From NCBI GenBank assembly GCA_002491195.1, contig DKVL01000073.1, positions 6,766 through 25,497 on the forward strand: a stretch of 18,732 nucleotides of DNA. The letters are read 5' to 3'. The position numbers were made by a program, and so were the translations under genes. This document shows positions 15,503 through 18,732 of the stretch, piece after piece (positions within the stretch are counted from its first letter, which is position 1; each line of letters begins with the position of its first letter). Under the pieces are notes generated by a model. The model ran no database searches. It was not told the DNA's origin and saw only the letters and a program-made list of their open reading frames with translations. The stretch comes from Lachnospiraceae bacterium UBA7179 (GTDB lineage Bacteria; Bacillota; Clostridia; Lachnospirales; Lachnospiraceae).

Positions 15503-16057
15503 TCAGATACCAAGGTCAAGGCTTGAAAAGTCAATGTACAAGTCCTCGTATATGCCAGCCTTGATCGTATCACGAAAAGAATAGGCATTTAAAATTAAAT
15601 GATCATTGTCCATGTTATATACATAGATCTGTTCGCGGTGTGCGTCAATGATCCAGTATTCACGCACACCGGCATCATGGTACAGTCCAAGTTTGGTGAT
15701 ATAGTCGTGCCCGGGATTGGATGGAGACACGATTTCAATGATCCAGTCAGGCGCACCGACGCAGCCCCGGGGTGTGATCTTGTCCGTGTCGCATATAACA
15801 GAAATATCAGGTTCAAGTACTGTGTCCTCTCCCCTGTGGAGTTGTACGCTGAACGGAGCGGCGAGTGCGCGACAACGACCGCCTTTTGACTTAATATAAT
15901 TGTTAATGACAAAGTGTAGCTCACTGGATATTATCTGATGTACCGAACTGGGTGCAGCCATATAGACGATCTGTCCATTAATCAGTTCTGCGTGGATATC
16001 ATCAGGCAGATTATAAAAATCCTCGACAGTATAATATTTTTCTTGTGGTAAAGGCAT
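15503..16057 (-). CDS. Uma2 family (DUF820) nuclease-like protein
   Basis: This 184-residue protein of the Uma2/DUF820 family has a PD-(D/E)xK endonuclease fold. ATG at 16057 is chosen because AAAGGAAG lies about 8 bases upstream on the minus strand. The GTG three codons upstream sits too close to that site. Landmarks are HAELINGQI (22-30) with E24, LEPDISVI (81-88) with D84, and DWIIEIVSPSN (104-114) with E108, followed by K122. These are the expected acidic metal ligands, so the fold appears intact. The family is widespread, often in multicopy form, and its cellular role is unsettled despite the endonuclease label. It is a lone gene, convergent to the ABC operon and divergent from the Fe-S operon. 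Nothing ties it functionally to either. Confidence 0.9.
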   Translation of the reverse strand: MPLPQEKYYTVEDFYNLPDDIHAELINGQIVYMAAPSSVHQIISSELHFVINNYIKSKGGRCRALAAPFSVQLHRGEDTVLEPDISVICDTDKITPRGCVGAPDWIIEIVSPSNPGHDYITKLGLYHDAGVREYWIIDAHREQIYVYNMDNDHLILNAYSFRDTIKAGIYEDLYIDFSSLDLGI

Positions 16058-16258
16058 CGAATACACTTCCTTTCAATATAGTCAGATTCAATTTTTTGCT
16101 TTCTAAACTTTTAATATTTTTTATCCTATTTCTTAAATATCATAACACAGTTTCACGAAAATTAACAGAGTGAAAACTACTTATTTTATGGCTAATGACG
16201 TGGTGAAAGTCATTCCAGAGGGCACTTGTTGAAACACAGCAAAACCAAATAAAACCTA

Positions 16259-16287
16259 TTGACTTTCTAGGATTTAAGTGCTATAAA
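16259..16287 (+). promoter_or_regulatory. promoter of the iron-sulfur operon
   Basis: TTGACT (16259-16264) and TATAAA (16282-16287) are separated by exactly 17 bases, 5 of 6 matches each. Transcription would start near 16294, about 44 bases before the regulator ATG. Upstream, AATGAC (16194-16199) and GTCATT (16209-16214) form a small inverted repeat that could bind a regulator. The 280-bp gap to the Uma2 gene is otherwise AT-rich, with no ORF. Confidence 0.75.
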
Positions 16288-16337
16288 GGAATATAGGGAA
16301 TATAAAGAATTAGCAATGGGCAGTTAGGAGGCTGGTT

Positions 16338-16772
16338 ATGACCATATCGACAAAGGGACGCTATGCTTTGAGAATTATGCTGGATTTGGCTGGCCACATA
16401 GGGGAGACGACGAAACTCAAAGACATTGCATCCAGGCAGGAGATATCCGAGAAATATATGGAGCAGATCATCGCTGTACTGAACAAGGCGGGATATGTTC
16501 GGAGCACCCGTGGTGCGCAGGGTGGTTATCAGCTTGTGAAGGCGCCAAAAGAGTATACGGTTGGTATGATCCTGCGGTTGACAGAAGGCTCTCTTGCGCC
16601 AGTGGAGTGTCTTGCAGAGCACGCGCTTCCCTGTGAGCGTGAGGACAAATGTGCTACTGTTGAGGTGTATCGGCGCATCTATGAGGCAGTCAACAATGTC
16701 ATAGACACAATGACACTGCAGGATCTGGTCGAGATCGAACATGAGAAGTCAGTGAATAACTATGTGATATAA
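16338..16772 (+). CDS. iscR: Rrf2-family Fe-S responsive regulator (IscR-like)
   Basis: This 144-residue winged-helix transcription factor is of the Rrf2/IscR family. AGGAGG (16326-16331) sits six bases before ATG. The N-terminus ISTKGRYALRIMLDLA (3-18) is the family signature. LKDIASRQEISEKYMEQI (27-44) is the recognition helix region, and RSTRGAQGGYQL (55-66) is the wing. Three cysteines, C91, C99 and C105 (CX7CX5C), form the expected cluster-binding loop, so it should sense Fe-S status. E. coli IscR has CX5CX5C, so the first gap is longer here. Its position first in the operon before nifS and nifU, behind a strong promoter, suggests autoregulation. Confidence 0.92.
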   Translation: MTISTKGRYALRIMLDLAGHIGETTKLKDIASRQEISEKYMEQIIAVLNKAGYVRSTRGAQGGYQLVKAPKEYTVGMILRLTEGSLAPVECLAEHALPCEREDKCATVEVYRRIYEAVNNVIDTMTLQDLVEIEHEKSVNNYVI

Positions 16773-16880
16773 AAGTTTAGTTGTGTATTTTTATAGGTAT
16801 ACATATGGAAAGAATGAAAGAACGAATTACAGCAGTTTGTAGCTGGTCGGTATATCTGTAAATGGACATGACTAAACTTT
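16772..16880 (+). promoter_or_regulatory. inverted-repeat leader between iscR and nifS
   Basis: AAAGTTTAGT (16772-16781) begins at the iscR stop codon. Its exact complement ACTAAACTTT lies at 16871-16880, so the iscR-nifS spacer can form a long-range stem around 89 bases. The spacer is 169 bp, much longer than a normal operon gap. CTAAACTTT also occurs at 16103-16111. A regulatory leader, processing site or operator pair is possible; no known riboswitch consensus was recognised. Confidence 0.4.
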
Positions 16881-16941
16881 CTATAAGACTCTATTTCATA
16901 TTAAATAGACAGGAAATACATGAATTAAAGGGAGGAGAAAA

Positions 16942-18129
16942 ATGATTTATCTCGATAATGCGGCAACAACTAAGGTATCGGAGGAAGTTTTTGAGACGAT
17001 GAAACCGTATTTTTGTGAACAGTACGCAAATCCGTCTGCTATCTACAGCTTTGCAGGAAAGTCTATGAAGGCAGTGGACGAGGCGAGGAAAAATATCGCA
17101 GATCTGATTGGGGCACAGCCAAATGAGATCTATTTTACTGCCGGAGGAAGCGAGTCGGATAATTGGGCGATCAAGGCAGCAGCAGAATGCAATCAGACAA
17201 AGGGAAGGCATATCATCACTTCTGCGATTGAGCACCATGCGGTGCTGCATACCTGTCAGTATCTGGAAAAACAAGGATACGAGGTCACTTACGTCAGTGT
17301 GGACGAGTATGGTATGATCAAGCTGGATGAACTTGAAGCGGCGATCAGGCCGGATACGATCCTGATCACAGTGATGGCGGCAAACAATGAGATTGGCACG
17401 ATCCAGCCCTTAAAGGAGATTGGCGCACTTGCAAAGAAGAACGGGATTCTCTTTCACACAGATGCAGTGCAGGCATATGGGCATATACCGTTAAATGTGG
17501 AGGAACTTCACATTGATCTGCTCAGCGCCAGCGGACACAAGTTCCATGGACCGAAGGGAATTGGCTTTCTCTATATTCGAAAGGGTGTGCGTATTGGTTC
17601 CTTTGTGCATGGCGGTGCACAGGAGCGCTCGCGCCGTGCCGGAACCCACAATACGCCCGGCATTGTAGGAATGGGGGCGGCGGCGAGACTTGCTGCAGAA
17701 CGACTGGAGGAGCGTATGGAAAAAGAGGCAGCTTTAAGAGACCATCTGATCAGGAGAGTACTTACGGAAATACCATACAGCAGACTCAACGGTCATGAGA
17801 CAGACAGACTTCCGAATAATGCTAATTTTTGTTTTCGCTTTATAGAGGGAGAATCGCTGCTCATACTGCTCGATCAGCAGGGAATCTGCGCTTCCTCGGG
17901 TTCTGCGTGCACGTCGGGTTCGCTCGATCCGTCGCACGTGCTGCTGGCGATCGGACTTCCGCATGAGATTGCGCATGGTTCCCTGCGGCTGACACTTTCG
18001 GAGGAGACAACGAAGGAAGATATTGATTTTACAGTGGATGCAATCAAGAAAATCGTGGAGCGTCTTCGCTCGATGTCACCGTTATATGAAGATTTTGTGA
18101 AACAGAATCAGAAGAAGGGGGACTGCTGA
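16942..18129 (+). CDS. nifS: cysteine desulfurase NifS
   Basis: This 395-residue pyridoxal-phosphate enzyme converts cysteine to alanine and transfers the sulfur as a persulfide to the NifU scaffold. GGGAGGA lies just upstream of ATG. Motifs in order: IYLDNAATT (2-10), PLP-contact ITSAIEHHAVLH (92-103), NNEIGTIQP (148-156), HTDAVQ (172-177), and SASGHKFHGPKG (195-206) with Schiff-base lysine K200. RAGTHNTPG (232-240) follows, then the catalytic loop SSGSACTSGS (318-327) with C323. The extended flexible Cys loop marks it as a group I NifS/IscS-type enzyme. Length is normal. The nifU gene starts 34 bases downstream. Confidence 0.97.
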   Translation: MIYLDNAATTKVSEEVFETMKPYFCEQYANPSAIYSFAGKSMKAVDEARKNIADLIGAQPNEIYFTAGGSESDNWAIKAAAECNQTKGRHIITSAIEHHAVLHTCQYLEKQGYEVTYVSVDEYGMIKLDELEAAIRPDTILITVMAANNEIGTIQPLKEIGALAKKNGILFHTDAVQAYGHIPLNVEELHIDLLSASGHKFHGPKGIGFLYIRKGVRIGSFVHGGAQERSRRAGTHNTPGIVGMGAAARLAAERLEERMEKEAALRDHLIRRVLTEIPYSRLNGHETDRLPNNANFCFRFIEGESLLILLDQQGICASSGSACTSGSLDPSHVLLAIGLPHEIAHGSLRLTLSEETTKEDIDFTVDAIKKIVERLRSMSPLYEDFVKQNQKKGDC

Positions 18130-18163
18130 GTGAACAGTAACGAAGAAGGAGGTATCAGAATCT

Positions 18164-18598
18164 ATGTACAGTGAGAAAGTAATGGATCATTTCAACAACC
18201 CGCGCAATGTGGGCGAGATTGAGAATCCAAGCGGTGTAGGAACTGTCGGAAACGCGAAATGCGGCGACATCATGCGTATGTATCTTGATATAGATGATAA
18301 CGGCGTCATCCAGGAAGCAAAATTCAAGACTTTTGGCTGCGGCGCCGCTGTGGCGACCAGCAGTATGGCGACAGAACTTGTGAAGGGAAAGACAGTGCAG
18401 CAGGCACTGGAAGTGACCAACAAGGCGGTCATGGAGGCGCTTGACGGACTGCCGCCGGTGAAAGTGCACTGTTCCCTGCTCGCTGAGGAGGCGATACACG
18501 CAGCGTTGTGGGATTATGCAGAGAAGAATCATATCAAGATCGAAGGTTTGAAAAAACCTGTTAATGATATCGAAGAGAAATTGGAAGAAGAATATTAA
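18164..18598 (+). CDS. nifU: Fe-S cluster scaffold NifU, IscU type
   Basis: This 144-residue scaffold assembles [2Fe-2S]/[4Fe-4S] clusters from iron and NifS-derived sulfur before passing them to apoproteins. AGAAGGAGG precedes the ATG closely. MYSEKVMDHFNNPRNVG at the start is the IscU signature. Ligands C33 and D35 (AKCGD), C59 (TFGCGAA) and C103 (KVHCSLLAEEA) are all present. The Asp at 35 matches the conserved residue that tunes cluster release. It is the single-domain Clostridium-type form, without the extra ferredoxin and C-terminal domains of nitrogen-fixation NifU. The acidic tail (EEKLEEEY) is typical. Confidence 0.97.
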   Translation: MYSEKVMDHFNNPRNVGEIENPSGVGTVGNAKCGDIMRMYLDIDDNGVIQEAKFKTFGCGAAVATSSMATELVKGKTVQQALEVTNKAVMEALDGLPPVKVHCSLLAEEAIHAALWDYAEKNHIKIEGLKKPVNDIEEKLEEEY

Positions 18599-18650
18599 GG
18601 AACTGTTAACAAATTACTCCTGATATTGCTTGTCTTTTTCTCCGATAGCA

Positions 18651-18700
18651 CTACTCAAAAATCAGTTACATAGCCCGCTATGCGCCTGATTTTTGAGTAG
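18651..18700. repeat. long palindrome downstream of nifU
   Basis: Perfect 15-bp arms CTACTCAAAAATCAG (18651-18665) and CTGATTTTTGAGTAG (18686-18700) enclose an inner CATAGC/GCTATG stem. Weaker complementarity continues outward (CTTTTTCTCCGA with TCGAAGAAAAAT) to the window edge. There is no T-run outside the stem, so it is not a classic terminator, though it could end transcription. It resembles the other two long palindromes in form but not in sequence. Confidence 0.75.
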
Positions 18701-18732
18701 CACTCTCGAAGAAAAATCCTGCGCACTATTCA

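Noticed and set aside
15319..15564. Frameshifted continuation of the truncated permease
   Set aside because: The alternative frame encodes no hydrophobic helices and a hairpin overlaps the permease stop codon, so a natural end is more likely.

Overview
The window reads as a piece of a low-to-moderate GC Bacillota chromosome, most likely a gut-type Clostridia/Lachnospiraceae genome. This is an inference from gene content: a Clostridium-type Rrf2/IscR-NifS-NifU iron-sulfur cluster, two methyl-accepting chemotaxis proteins, a MoxR-DUF58-DUF4129 operon, strong AGGAGG-like ribosome binding sites, and frequent GTG starts. No rRNA, tRNA or CRISPR array was seen. Thirteen protein genes are supported, eleven on the plus strand and two on the minus strand.

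Layout. (1) Bases 1-2312 hold an accessory-looking block. A MITE-like palindromic element (63-238) is followed by a repeat-rich lipoprotein gene (296-1168), a strong terminator, and an unassigned P-loop kinase-like gene (1331-2116). A second long palindrome (2154-2312) closes the block. A 23-bp direct repeat lies just left of each palindromic element (40-62 and 2118-2140). (2) Bases 2324-5805 carry two divergently transcribed chemoreceptors of different architecture around a 335-bp AT-rich regulatory gap. (3) Bases 5931-9257 are a compact operon of MoxR AAA+ ATPase, DUF58 protein and a multi-pass DUF4129-like membrane protein. (4) Bases 9396-15472 begin with a plasmid-type Rep_3 replication initiator that has its own promoter. 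A tightly packed three-gene ABC system follows: ATPase, a large membrane-anchored extracellular protein of unknown family, and an internally duplicated but asymmetric ABC-2 permease. (5) A Uma2-family nuclease-like gene (15503-16057) faces the ABC operon convergently. (6) Bases 16259-18598 are the iron-sulfur regulon: promoter, IscR-like regulator, cysteine desulfurase and IscU-type scaffold. Another long palindrome (18651-18700) sits directly downstream.

How the genes work together. NifS takes sulfur from cysteine and passes it to NifU, which builds Fe-S clusters. The IscR-like protein has three suitably placed cysteines and probably senses cluster supply. MoxR would remodel targets together with the DUF58/DUF4129 membrane partners. 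The ABC triad looks like an exporter or membrane-complex system with a dedicated surface-exposed partner, and it is the least described multi-gene unit here. The three long palindromes, two internally repetitive coding regions and the orphan plasmid-like initiator are the main unusual features. Family names are from recognised motifs only, because no database search was possible.
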